64,000 nt of DNA from Alphaproteobacteria bacterium (lineage in GTDB: Bacteria > Pseudomonadota > Alphaproteobacteria > DSM-16000 > Inquilinaceae): the NCBI GenBank assembly GCA_028284045.1, contig JANQSN010000057.1, forward strand, positions 37,031 through 101,030, in the 5' to 3' direction. The notes beneath the pieces are model-generated. The model searched no databases. It worked only from the letters and a program-made list of their open reading frames with translations, and was not told where the DNA came from. The translations under genes were made by a program, and so were the position numbers. Within the stretch, counting starts at the first letter, position 1; every line of letters begins with the position of its first letter. Below are positions 8,083-16,482 of this stretch, piece after piece.

Positions 8083-9222
8083 TTACTCGACCAGCGTCCA
8101 GTCGCCGTCGACAATCTCAAGCATTCGGAAAGCCGAGAGATCGAGCCCCATATGGTCCTCCGGAGACATGTTGAACTCCCCGGTCACACCGACCCACCCG
8201 GTGGTCGCCTCGATGGCCTGACGGATCGCCTCGCCATCCGTCGACCCGGCGGTCTCGATCGCGCTGACCATGATCCAGAACGCATCATGGGCGTAGCCGC
8301 CGAAGGTCGAGACCGGCTCGTCGAAATGCCCCTCGAAGGCGTCGCGATAGGCGGTCACCACATCGTGCTGGGGATCGTCCTCCGCCAACAGATCGACGAT
8401 CAGCGTCGCCGAGCCGGGCAGCCGCACGCCGTTCGCTGACTCGCCCGCCAGCTCGATGAACGCGTCCGACGCCACGCCGTGGGACTGGTAGAGCGGCAGC
8501 TCGATGCCGAGCTGGGCGAAGTTGCGGGTGACGATGGCCGGCCCCTGGCCGAAGCCCGGATTGACCACCGCTTCGATGCCGTCGGTCGCCGCGATGCTGG
8601 TAAGCTGCGGCGTCATGTCGGAATCGCGGGGTGCGTAGGTCTCGTCGGCCAGCACCTCGATGCCGAAGTCGCCGGCAACGTCGAGGCACTGCTCGCGCAT
8701 CGAGCTGCCGAACCCGCCCTGGCCGGAGATCAGGCCGATCTGCGACAGGCCACGGGCGTTGAGGTCCGTGAAGATCTTCTCGCACGCCATCCGGTCGGTG
8801 TGCGGCGTCTTGAAGACCCACGGGTTGACCGGGTTGATGATCGACACCGCGCCGGCCAGCGAGATGAAGGGGATGCCCGCTTCCTCGAAGACCGGGGCGA
8901 CCGCCAGGGTCACGCCGGTGGTCGACCCGCCGATCACGGCGATCACCTCGTCGTCCTCGACCAGTCGGGTGGCCAGCGTGCGGGCCTGGTTGGCGTCGCC
9001 GCCGTCGTCGTAGTGGATCAGGGCGATCTCTTCGCCGTTGATGCCGCCGGCGGCATTCACCTCCTCCACCAGCATCTCCAGCGTCTTGAGCTCCGGATCG
9101 CCCAAGAAGGAGGCCGGGCCGGTCACCGACAGGACCGAACCGATGCGGATTTCCGCCAGAGCCGGATCGGCGGCCAGCAGGAGCAATCCGCCGGCCACCA
9201 CGGTCTTACTAAACAAGCGCAT
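8083..9222 (-). CDS. livK: HAAT-family periplasmic substrate-binding protein (LivK-like)
   Basis: 379 aa. The third of three close ATGs (9222) is chosen because GGGGAGA lies 7 bp upstream and it opens a clean signal peptide MRLFSKTVVAGGLLLLAADPALA with cleavage before E-I-R-I-G. The mature part is a Peripla_BP_6 domain with typical G-S-V-L-S-V-T-G-P-A-S-F-L-G-D, L-V-E-D-D-E-V-I-A-V-I-G-G-S-T-T-G-V and Y-A-H-D-A-F-W elements. It captures the ligand for LivHMGF. The Paa genes on its flank make an aromatic or aryl-alkanoic acid ligand plausible. Confidence 0.9.
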   Translation of the reverse strand: MRLFSKTVVAGGLLLLAADPALAEIRIGSVLSVTGPASFLGDPELKTLEMLVEEVNAAGGINGEEIALIHYDDGGDANQARTLATRLVEDDEVIAVIGGSTTGVTLAVAPVFEEAGIPFISLAGAVSIINPVNPWVFKTPHTDRMACEKIFTDLNARGLSQIGLISGQGGFGSSMREQCLDVAGDFGIEVLADETYAPRDSDMTPQLTSIAATDGIEAVVNPGFGQGPAIVTRNFAQLGIELPLYQSHGVASDAFIELAGESANGVRLPGSATLIVDLLAEDDPQHDVVTAYRDAFEGHFDEPVSTFGGYAHDAFWIMVSAIETAGSTDGEAIRQAIEATTGWVGVTGEFNMSPEDHMGLDLSAFRMLEIVDGDWTLVE

Positions 9223-9284
9223 TCGACGTCTCCCCATCATTATTTTGTACTTGTTGGATTCTTCTTGGATTTTTTCCCTGGTCG

Positions 9285-10943
9285 TTACGCGGCGAGCCTC
9301 CGGGCTGCCGCGACACGGAAGCGGCTGGCGACGAACGCCAGATCGGTGAAGCAGGCGTTCGCGGCAGGGTTGGCCCCGGTCGCGTGATAGTCGCTGAACG
9401 CCGCACTCTGGTTGACGTAGATGTCACCGACAAGATTGAAGGACAGGTTGGCGCCGACGCCGGCGAACCCGTCCTCCGCGGCTTGCAGGAAGGCCGGATC
9501 GGTGCCGTAGACCGCTGCGGTGATCGCGCCGCGGTTACGCACCCCGGTGATCGCCCGGGCGAGCCCGTCGGCCGCGGAATCGACGGCGACGACGAAGGCG
9601 ATCGGGCCGAACTGCTCCTCGCCATGGGCGTCGGACGAAGCGGCATCGGTCGCCAGCACCAGCGGCGTCGCCGTTCGGGCACCGTCCATGCCCTCGATCG
9701 GCCCGGAGGCGCGCACCACCCGGCCGAGCGCCCCGGCGGCGGCGATCCGCTTGACCGTGTCCTCCGACGCCAGCGCCCCGCACACGGCGGCCGCGCGCCC
9801 CGGATCCGACAGGAGCCGATCGATCGACGCGGCGATGGCGCCCGCCACCTCATCGAAGCTCTTGTGGCCATCGTCGGTCTCGATGCCGCCACGCGGCACG
9901 TAGAGCGCCTGCGGGGCGGTGCACATCTGCCCGCTGTACAGCGCCAGCGAGAAGGCCAGATTGGCGCACATCCCGCGGAAATTGTCGGTGCCGGCGATGA
10001 CCGCGGGGTTGACGCCCGCCTCTTCGGAGAACACCGCCGCCGATCCGGCATTCGCCCGGACCCAGGCGCCGAACGTGCTCGACCCCGTATAGTCGATCAG
10101 CGCGATCTCCGGATTGCCGACGAAGGACTTGGCGAGCGTGCCGCCGGGCGCTTCCGCCGCCAGCAGGACGGCGTTGGGGTCGAGCCCCTGCTCCGCCAGC
10201 ACCTCGCGGATCACCCGGACGGTGACGGCCAGCGGCAGGATCGCCGACGGGTGCGGCTTGACGATCACCGGATTGCCGGTGGCCAGGCTGGCGAACAGCC
10301 CGGGATAGGAATTCCAGGTCGGGAAGGTGTTGCAGCCGATCACCAGGCCGATGCCGCGCGGCACCACGCGCCAGCGCTTCTCCATGGCGATCGTCGTGCC
10401 CTTGCCGGCGGGCTTCGACCAGCTTGCCGTGGCCGGTGTCCGGCTCATCGCCTCCCAGGCATAGGCCACCGCCTCCAGCCCGCGGTCCTGCGCATGCGGG
10501 CCGCCGGCCTGGAAGGCCATGGGGAAGCCCTGGCCGGTGGTCTTCATGACGGCGTTGGCGATCTCGAAGCTGCGGGCGTTCAGCCGCTTCAGCGCCTCCA
10601 GACAGACACCGACCCAGGCTTGCGGCCCGGCCGCCGCCCAAGGCGCCGTCGCGGCCTTGGCAGCCGCGATCAGGCTGTCGGCCGACGCGGCCGGATAGCC
10701 GACCGCCAGCGCGCCGCCATAGGGCGAGACCTCCTCGCCCACCGTGCCCGCGCCCGGATGACCGGCCAGGTCGAAAGGCTGTCCGAGATACGACTCATAG
10801 GCGGCCTGGCCGTCGGCCTTGGCCGTCTCACCATAGATCTTGCCGCTCGGCATCTCCGGGAACGCGGACCAGTAGTCGCGCGACCGCGTCGCTGCGACCG
10901 CCTTGTCAAGCAGGTCCCGATGCGTCTCGAACAGGGATGTCAT
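9285..10943 (-). CDS. paaN: PaaN-family aldehyde dehydrogenase of phenylacetate degradation
   Basis: 552 aa. The ATG at 10943 has GGGAGGA 4 bp upstream; the reading frame stays open further 5' but that part is antisense to paaG. The ALDH core has W-N-S-Y-P-G-L-F-A, G-N-P-V-I-V-K-P-H-P, F-S-E-E-A-G-V-N-P and the catalytic-Cys segment S-G-Q-M-C-T-A-P-Q. It lacks the C-terminal MaoC hydratase domain of PaaZ, so it is the stand-alone PaaN type thought to oxidise the ring-opened semialdehyde. It diverges from paaG across 153 bp. Confidence 0.85.
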   Translation of the reverse strand: MTSLFETHRDLLDKAVAATRSRDYWSAFPEMPSGKIYGETAKADGQAAYESYLGQPFDLAGHPGAGTVGEEVSPYGGALAVGYPAASADSLIAAAKAATAPWAAAGPQAWVGVCLEALKRLNARSFEIANAVMKTTGQGFPMAFQAGGPHAQDRGLEAVAYAWEAMSRTPATASWSKPAGKGTTIAMEKRWRVVPRGIGLVIGCNTFPTWNSYPGLFASLATGNPVIVKPHPSAILPLAVTVRVIREVLAEQGLDPNAVLLAAEAPGGTLAKSFVGNPEIALIDYTGSSTFGAWVRANAGSAAVFSEEAGVNPAVIAGTDNFRGMCANLAFSLALYSGQMCTAPQALYVPRGGIETDDGHKSFDEVAGAIAASIDRLLSDPGRAAAVCGALASEDTVKRIAAAGALGRVVRASGPIEGMDGARTATPLVLATDAASSDAHGEEQFGPIAFVVAVDSAADGLARAITGVRNRGAITAAVYGTDPAFLQAAEDGFAGVGANLSFNLVGDIYVNQSAAFSDYHATGANPAANACFTDLAFVASRFRVAAARRLAA

Positions 10944-11008
10944 CTGTCCTCCCGGCGGTTTTGTGAGCATCGATCCGATTTTGGCCTCGGGCGATGCGGT
11001 GTATGATT

Positions 11009-11024
11009 GACCGACCGGCCGGTC
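11009..11024. promoter_or_regulatory. Palindromic operator candidate between paaN and paaG
   Basis: GACCGACCGGCCGGTC contains the perfect 12-bp palindrome GACCGGCCGGTC at 11013-11024, in the divergent paaN/paaG promoter region. ACCGACCG-type dyads are known targets of TetR-family PaaR regulators, and the TetR gene at 852-1508 is the obvious candidate. Binding is inferred. Confidence 0.45.
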
Positions 11025-11096
11025 TCTGCAAGAACTTTCAAGAGACGCCGCTTTCGGGGAATGATCTTGCGCACGGACCCTGTTCGAGAGGACGCG

Positions 11097-11894
11097 ATGC
11101 CCGAAACGCCACCCCTGCTGGTGGAGACCGTCGATGGCGTGTGTGCGCTGACGCTGAACCGCCCCGACAAGCTGAACGCCTTCAACGACCGCTTGGGCAC
11201 AGATTTGCAGGACGCGCTGGACCGCGCGGCCACCGATGGGGCGATCCGCGCGGTGCTGTTGACCGGCGCGGGCCGTGCCTTTTGCGCGGGCCAGGATCTC
11301 GGCGACCGCGATCCGGCGACGATGACCGAGGCTCCGGACCTCGGCGCGACGTTGGAGCGCACCTACAACCCGATCATCCGGCGCATCCGCGCCCTGGAAA
11401 AGCCGGTGGTCTGCGCCGTCAACGGCGTGGCGGCCGGGGCCGGCGCCAATCTGGCGCTGGCCTGCGACATCGTGATCGCGGCGCAGTCCGCCCGGTTCAT
11501 CCAGGCCTTCGCGAAGATCGGCCTGGTGCCCGATTCCGGCGGAAGCTGGTTCCTGCCCCGGCTGATCGGCGAGGCGCGGGCCAAGGCGCTGGCCATGACG
11601 GCAGCCCCTCTGGGGGCCGACACCGCGGCGGAGTGGGGCCTGATCTGGAAGGCCGTCCCCGACGCTGCTCTGACGGACGAAGCAACGGCCTTGGCGCGCA
11701 GCTTGGCCGAGGGCCCGACCCAGGCCTACGGCATGATGAAGCGGGCGATCCAGGCCGCCGCCGACCAGCCGCTCGACGCGCATCTCGACCTCGAACGCGA
11801 CCTGCAGCGCGCCGCCGGGCGGACCGCGGACTATGCCGAAGGGGTATCGGCCTTCCTGGAGAAGCGCCCGGCGCGGTTTGGCGGTGGCGGATGA
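11097..11894 (+). CDS. paaG: PaaG, 1,2-epoxyphenylacetyl-CoA isomerase (crotonase family)
   Basis: 265 aa from the ATG at 11097 (GAGAGGA upstream). Crotonase fold with oxyanion-hole segments A-G-R-A-F-C-A-G-Q-D-L and G-V-A-A-G-A-G-A-N-L-A-L-A-C-D, and the PaaG-typical catalytic Asp in I-G-L-V-P-D-S-G-G-S-W. PaaG isomerises ring-epoxide-CoA to oxepin-CoA. It overlaps paaI by 4 nt (ATGA) and heads the plus-strand run paaG-paaI-paaK. Confidence 0.9.
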   Translation: MPETPPLLVETVDGVCALTLNRPDKLNAFNDRLGTDLQDALDRAATDGAIRAVLLTGAGRAFCAGQDLGDRDPATMTEAPDLGATLERTYNPIIRRIRALEKPVVCAVNGVAAGAGANLALACDIVIAAQSARFIQAFAKIGLVPDSGGSWFLPRLIGEARAKALAMTAAPLGADTAAEWGLIWKAVPDAALTDEATALARSLAEGPTQAYGMMKRAIQAAADQPLDAHLDLERDLQRAAGRTADYAEGVSAFLEKRPARFGGGG

Positions 11895-12367
11895 CCGCCG
11901 CGGCACGCCCCGACGGCGACGCGCAGGCCCTGGCGCGGGCCTGCGCGCGCGAGATGTGGGACGACGACAACGCCTCGCAGAACCTCGGCATGCAGATCGA
12001 GGCGGTGGGACCCGGCACGGCCACGCTGTCCATGGAGATCACCGCGTTCATGACCAACGGCCACGGCGACGGGCATGGCGGCTACACCTTCCTGCTGGCC
12101 GACAGTGCCTTCGCCTTCGCCTGCAACAGCTACGACCAGCGCACCGTGGCGCAGCACTGCTCGATCACCTTCATCGCCCCGGTCGGGCTGGGGGATCGGC
12201 TGACGGCAACGGCGCGCGAGATCCAGCGAGAGGGACGCAACGGCATCTACGATATCCGCGTCACCAACCAGCGAGGCGAGACCGTCGCGGAGTTCCGCGG
12301 CCACTCGCGCACCATCCAGGGGAGATTGTTGCCGGAGGCGACCGCAGACGTCGATCCCGGCCGTTGA
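11891..12367 (+). CDS. paaI: PaaI hotdog-fold hydroxyphenylacetyl-CoA thioesterase
   Basis: 158 aa starting at the ATG overlapping the paaG stop. The hotdog helix reads N-G-H-G-D-G-H-G-G-Y-T-F-L-L-A-D-S-A-F-A, the PaaI signature with its catalytic Asp, followed by A-C-N-S and V-A-Q-H-C-S-I-T-F. PaaI releases CoA from dead-end hydroxylated phenylacetyl-CoA. Length is close to the usual ~140 aa. It lies 13 bp before paaK and so is probably cotranscribed. Confidence 0.9.
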   Translation: MTAAARPDGDAQALARACAREMWDDDNASQNLGMQIEAVGPGTATLSMEITAFMTNGHGDGHGGYTFLLADSAFAFACNSYDQRTVAQHCSITFIAPVGLGDRLTATAREIQREGRNGIYDIRVTNQRGETVAEFRGHSRTIQGRLLPEATADVDPGR

Positions 12368-12380
12368 GGAGGAGAACCCA

Positions 12381-13697
12381 ATGGAAGCCTATGCGCCCCG
12401 TCAGGTGGGTCTCGATCCGATCGAGACCGCATCGCGCGACGAGATCGCGGCCGTACAGCTTGAGCGGCTGAAATGGACGCTCAACCACGCCTATGACAAT
12501 TCGCCGTTCTACCGCCGGCAGTTCAAGACCGCGGGCGTCCACCCCGACGACCTGACCTCGCTGTCGGACCTGGCGAAGTTCCCGTTCACGGTGAAGCAGG
12601 ACCTGCGGGACAACTACCCCTTCAGCATGTTCGCCGTGCCGACGGAGCAGGTGGCGCGCGTGCATGCCTCCAGCGGCACCACCGGCAAGCCCACCGTGGT
12701 CGGCTACACCAAGGCCGATATCGACATGTGGGCCGGCTGCGTCGCGCGGTCGATCTGGGCGTCGGGCGGCCGGCCGGGCGACAAGGTGCAGGTCGCCTAT
12801 GGCTACGGCCTGTTCACCGGCGGGCTCGGCGCCCATTACGGGGCGGAGCGGCTGGGCTGCACCGTGATCCCGATGAGCGGCGGCCAGACCGAAAAGCAGG
12901 TCCAGCTCATCCAGGACTTCCGGCCCCGGGTGATCATGGTCACCCCGTCCTATGTGCTGAACATCGCCGACGAGCTGGATCGGGCCGGCGTCGAGCCCGG
13001 CGCCTGCTCGCTGAAGATCGGCATCTTCGGGGCGGAGCCGTGGACCGCGGAGATGCGCGCGGAGATCGAACGCCGCCTCGGCATCGACGCGGTGGACATC
13101 TACGGCCTGTCGGAGGTGATCGGCCCGGGCGTCGCCAATGAATGCGTCGAGACGAAGGACGGGCCGGTGATCTGGGAGGATCACTTCTACCCGGAGATCA
13201 TCGACCCCGACACCGGCGAGGTGCTGCCGGACGGGGAGTTCGGCGAGCTGGTGTTCACCTCCCTGACCAAGGAGGCGCTGCCGATCATCCGCTACCGCAC
13301 CCGCGATCTGACCCGCTTGCTGCCGCCGACCTCCCGCTCGATGCGGCGCATCGGCAAGATCACCGGGCGGTCGGACGACATGCTGATCATCCGCGGCGTC
13401 AACGTCTTCCCGACCCAGGTCGAGGAGTTGGTCCTGAAGATGCCCGACCTCGCCGGGATCTATCAGCTCGAAGTCCGGCGCGACGGCCATCTCGACAAGC
13501 TGGACGTCAATGTCGAGCTGCGCCCGCAGGTCACCGACGACGACCACGGCAAGGCGACCGCCCTGGCGGCGGAGCTTCAGCACCAGATCAAGGCGCTGAT
13601 CGGCGTGTCGAGCAAGGTCAACGTGCTGGAGCCGGAATCGATCGAACGGTCGCTGGGCAAGGCGAAACGGGTGATCGACCACCGCCCGAAGGGATGA
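12381..13697 (+). CDS. paaK: Phenylacetate-CoA ligase
   Basis: 438 aa, the family's usual length, with GAGGAGG 7 bp before the ATG. The ANL-fold motifs are A-S-S-G-T-T-G-K-P-T (P-loop), Y-G-L-S-E-V-I-G-P-G-V (PaaK-specific) and R-Y-R-T-R-D-L-T with G-R-S-D-D-M-L-I-I-R-G-V-N. It activates phenylacetate with ATP and CoA, the entry step to the pathway. The ring-oxygenase genes paaABCDE are not in the window. Confidence 0.95.
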   Translation: MEAYAPRQVGLDPIETASRDEIAAVQLERLKWTLNHAYDNSPFYRRQFKTAGVHPDDLTSLSDLAKFPFTVKQDLRDNYPFSMFAVPTEQVARVHASSGTTGKPTVVGYTKADIDMWAGCVARSIWASGGRPGDKVQVAYGYGLFTGGLGAHYGAERLGCTVIPMSGGQTEKQVQLIQDFRPRVIMVTPSYVLNIADELDRAGVEPGACSLKIGIFGAEPWTAEMRAEIERRLGIDAVDIYGLSEVIGPGVANECVETKDGPVIWEDHFYPEIIDPDTGEVLPDGEFGELVFTSLTKEALPIIRYRTRDLTRLLPPTSRSMRRIGKITGRSDDMLIIRGVNVFPTQVEELVLKMPDLAGIYQLEVRRDGHLDKLDVNVELRPQVTDDDHGKATALAAELQHQIKALIGVSSKVNVLEPESIERSLGKAKRVIDHRPKG

Positions 13698-13780
13698 CGG
13701 CGCGGGGCCGACGGCTGTCCTGACGGCACCGCCGCCGGCCCTGCCCCGCCGCCGAGCCACGCCAACCAAGGTTTGAACAC

Positions 13781-15610
13781 ATGGCCAAGGGCACCCAGGA
13801 CGCAAGCGTCCCCGAACAGACCGCAGGCGTCCACCAACAGATCGCAGACAACCTGCGCAGCTATCAGAACGCCGCCCAGGGGCTGGTCGACGCGCTGACC
13901 CAGATGTCGCCGCCGGGCTGGCCCGCCGACAAGCTGAACGAGAGCGCCCACGCCGTCGGCGAGGTCGTCGACTATCAGTACATCTCCGGCCTGCAGCAGC
14001 TCGCCGCCTCGCAGATCAGCGACTTCGCCTCGGCAGCCCAGAGCGTGATGACGCTGATGTTCCAGCAGCCGGAGGTCGCCTATCAGAAGATCACCGGTTT
14101 CTGGGCGGAACAGTTCCGGATCCTCACCGGCACTTCCGCCGTGGCACCGGCCAAGGGCGATCACCGCTTCGACGACGAGACCTGGTCCACCAACCCCTTC
14201 TACAGGCAGGCGATGCAGACGCATCTGTCGGTGCGCAACTGCCTGGAGGACTGGGTGGATGCCCTGCCGGTGGAGCACAAGGAGGCGGAACGCCTGCGCT
14301 TCACGGTGTCGGTCCTGACCGACGCCCTGGCACCGTCGAACTGGCCGACCAATCCGGCGGCGCTGAAGCGCTATGTGGAGACCCAGGGCGAAAGCGCGCT
14401 CAAGGGCTTGCGCAACTTCGTCGACGACCTGGTCCACAACGGCGGCATGCCGTCCATGGTCAAGCGCGGCGCGCTGAAGGTCGGCGAGGATCTCGCCAAC
14501 ACGCCGGGCAAGGTGGTCTACCGGTCGGAGGTCTTCGAGCTGCTGCAATACGCGCCGATGACCGAGGAGGTGCACGCCCGGCCCTTCCTGATGGTGCCGC
14601 CGCAGATCAACCGGTTCTACTTCTACGATCTGTCGCCGAAGAAGAGCCTGATCCGCTTCGCCGTGGAGAGCGGCCTGCAGGTCTTCACGCTGAGTTGGCG
14701 CAATCCCTCCGAAGAGCACCGCGACTGGAACTTCGACACCTATATCAGGGCGATCGAGGAGGCGATCGACGTGATCTCGGAGATCACCGGCTCGCCCGAC
14801 TGCAACATCGAAGGCGGCTGCGTCGCCGGCATGGCCGTCATCGGCGTGCTGGCGGCGCAAGCGGGGCGGCGCAAGCGCAAGGTCAAGTCCGCCACCTTGA
14901 TGGTCACCATGCTGGACACCGGCGTGGAGACCCAGCTCGGCGCCATCGGCGCCCCGGCGATGCTGGAGATGGCGCAGATCAACTCCGCGAAGAAGGGGGT
15001 GATGGAAGGATCCGAAATGGGCCGGATCTTCGCCATGCTGCGCCCCAACGACCTGATCTGGAGCTACTGGGTCAACAACTACCTGCTGGGCAACGACCCG
15101 CCGACCTTCGACGTCTTGGCCTGGAATGCCGACACCTCGCGCATGGCGGCGGGCCTGCATCTCGACATCCTCGACGTCGTCAAGAACAACGCGCTGATCC
15201 GCGGCACCTTCAAGGTGCACGGCAAGCCGATCAAGCTCGGCGCCATCGATTGCGACCAGTTCTGGATGGCCGGTTCCGCCGACCACATCACGCCCTGGCA
15301 GGCCTGCTACGCGTCCGCACAGCGGCTCGGCGGCAAACGCGAATTCGTGCTGAGCGACGGCGGCCACATCCAGAGCATGGTGTCCTCGCCGCGCAATCCG
15401 AAGGCGAAGTTCCATGCCGGCGGCGATCCGACCGGCAGCGCGGAGGACTGGTTGGCGAGCGCCACCGAACACACCGCGAGCTGGTGGCTGCACTGGCGCG
15501 CCTGGATCACCGAGCGTGCCGGCGAATTGCGGCCCGCTCCCACCACCCTCGGCAGCCAGCAGCATCCGCCGCTGGCCGACGCCCCCGGAACCTACGTGTT
15601 CGAACAATGA
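13781..15610 (+). CDS. phaC: Poly(3-hydroxyalkanoate) synthase, resembling class II (medium-chain-length)
   Basis: 609 aa. PhaC N-domain over roughly 90-260, then an alpha/beta hydrolase core with V-P-P-Q-I-N-R-F-Y and D-L-S-P-K-K-S-L. Putative triad: Cys347 in the box G-G-C-V-A-G, Asp501 (A-D-H-I-T-P-W) and His529 (G-G-H-I-Q-S). The segments P-N-D-L-I-W-S-Y-W-V-N-N-Y-L-L-G and W-W-L-H-W are, from memory, typical of Pseudomonas class II synthases. The box is G-x-C-x-A-G instead of the usual G-x-C-x-G-G. An AAGG ribosome binding site lies 10 bp upstream. The stop overlaps the phaZ start (ATGA). Confidence 0.93.
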   Translation: MAKGTQDASVPEQTAGVHQQIADNLRSYQNAAQGLVDALTQMSPPGWPADKLNESAHAVGEVVDYQYISGLQQLAASQISDFASAAQSVMTLMFQQPEVAYQKITGFWAEQFRILTGTSAVAPAKGDHRFDDETWSTNPFYRQAMQTHLSVRNCLEDWVDALPVEHKEAERLRFTVSVLTDALAPSNWPTNPAALKRYVETQGESALKGLRNFVDDLVHNGGMPSMVKRGALKVGEDLANTPGKVVYRSEVFELLQYAPMTEEVHARPFLMVPPQINRFYFYDLSPKKSLIRFAVESGLQVFTLSWRNPSEEHRDWNFDTYIRAIEEAIDVISEITGSPDCNIEGGCVAGMAVIGVLAAQAGRRKRKVKSATLMVTMLDTGVETQLGAIGAPAMLEMAQINSAKKGVMEGSEMGRIFAMLRPNDLIWSYWVNNYLLGNDPPTFDVLAWNADTSRMAAGLHLDILDVVKNNALIRGTFKVHGKPIKLGAIDCDQFWMAGSADHITPWQACYASAQRLGGKREFVLSDGGHIQSMVSSPRNPKAKFHAGGDPTGSAEDWLASATEHTASWWLHWRAWITERAGELRPAPTTLGSQQHPPLADAPGTYVFEQ

Positions 15611-16482
15611 CCCACGCACTGGCAACCGACATGGCATCCACCAATCCGACGCGGGGTCCTGGCACCGCACTCCGCATCGAGATGATCGATGCCAACGGCA
15701 TGCGGCTGCGCACCGGTTTCAGGGCCGGCGCCCCGGAACGGCCGCCGCTGATCCTCTTGAACGGGATCGGCGCCAAGCTGGAGGCGCTCAGCCTCTTCAT
15801 CGATGCGCTGAACCCGGAGATCGGCGTCATCATCTTCGACATCCCCGGCGTCGGGGGGTCGCCGCGGCCGTCCCAACCCTTCCGCATGGCCGACCTGGCG
15901 GAGACCATGGCCGACCTGCTGGACCAGTGCGGCCACCCCCAAGCGGATGTCTTCGGCGTCTCCTGGGGCGGCGCGCTGGCGCAGCAGTTCGCCTATACCT
16001 GCCCCGACCATTGCCGGCGGCTGATCCTGGGCTCGACCGCGCCCAGCTCGATGACCATCCCGCGCAGGCCGATGGCGATGATGACGATGATGAATCCGAT
16101 GCGGTTCGCGCAGAAGGACTTCGTCGCCAACAACGCCATGCGGATGTATGGCGGGCAGCTTCGCGACAACCCGGAGGTGCTGGGCGGCCTGGGCGATCAC
16201 CTGGCCGGCGGGACGGAGTCGGTGGGCGCCATCATGTTCCAGATGATGGCGCTGATGGGCTGGACCAGCCTGCATTTCCTGCACCGACTGCAGCAGCCCA
16301 CGCTGGTGATCGCCGGCACGGACGATCCGATCGTCTCGCCCTCGCATGCCCGCACCATCGCCAACCGGATCCCCAAGGCGCGCCTGGAGCTGGTGGACTG
16401 CGGCCATCTGTTCGTCCTCACCCTCGCCGACCAGATCGCGGCGATGGTCGACGACTTCCTGCGTGCGGAGGACGGCGTGTGA
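15607..16482 (+). CDS. phaZ: Intracellular medium-chain-length PHA depolymerase
   Basis: 291-aa alpha/beta hydrolase. Nucleophile elbow G-V-S-W-G-G-A-L-A-Q-Q-F-A with Ser119, acid near D-D-P-I-V, and His267 in D-C-G-H-L-F. The elbow, the S-T-A-P stretch, the M-Y-G-G segment and G-W-T-S-L-H-F-L-H match the Pseudomonas intracellular mcl-PhaZ. It hydrolyses stored PHA to 3-hydroxyacids. It is translationally coupled to phaC, the same order as phaC1-phaZ in pseudomonads. A later in-frame ATG at 15631 is an alternative start. Confidence 0.87.
   Translation: MTHALATDMASTNPTRGPGTALRIEMIDANGMRLRTGFRAGAPERPPLILLNGIGAKLEALSLFIDALNPEIGVIIFDIPGVGGSPRPSQPFRMADLAETMADLLDQCGHPQADVFGVSWGGALAQQFAYTCPDHCRRLILGSTAPSSMTIPRRPMAMMTMMNPMRFAQKDFVANNAMRMYGGQLRDNPEVLGGLGDHLAGGTESVGAIMFQMMALMGWTSLHFLHRLQQPTLVIAGTDDPIVSPSHARTIANRIPKARLELVDCGHLFVLTLADQIAAMVDDFLRAEDGV

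Noticed and set aside
9285..10943. PaaZ bifunctional ring-opening enzyme
   Set aside because: Only the aldehyde dehydrogenase domain is present; the MaoC hydratase domain of PaaZ is missing.
10944..11906. A 320-codon N-terminal extension of paaN
   Set aside because: The extension is antisense to paaG and lacks motifs. The ATG at 10943 has a GGGAGGA site and gives the usual PaaN length.
13577..15670. A 697-codon open frame antisense to phaC
   Set aside because: High-GC genes leave long open antisense frames. phaC on the plus strand has full domain structure, catalytic residues and coupling to phaZ; the antisense product shows no recognisable motif.
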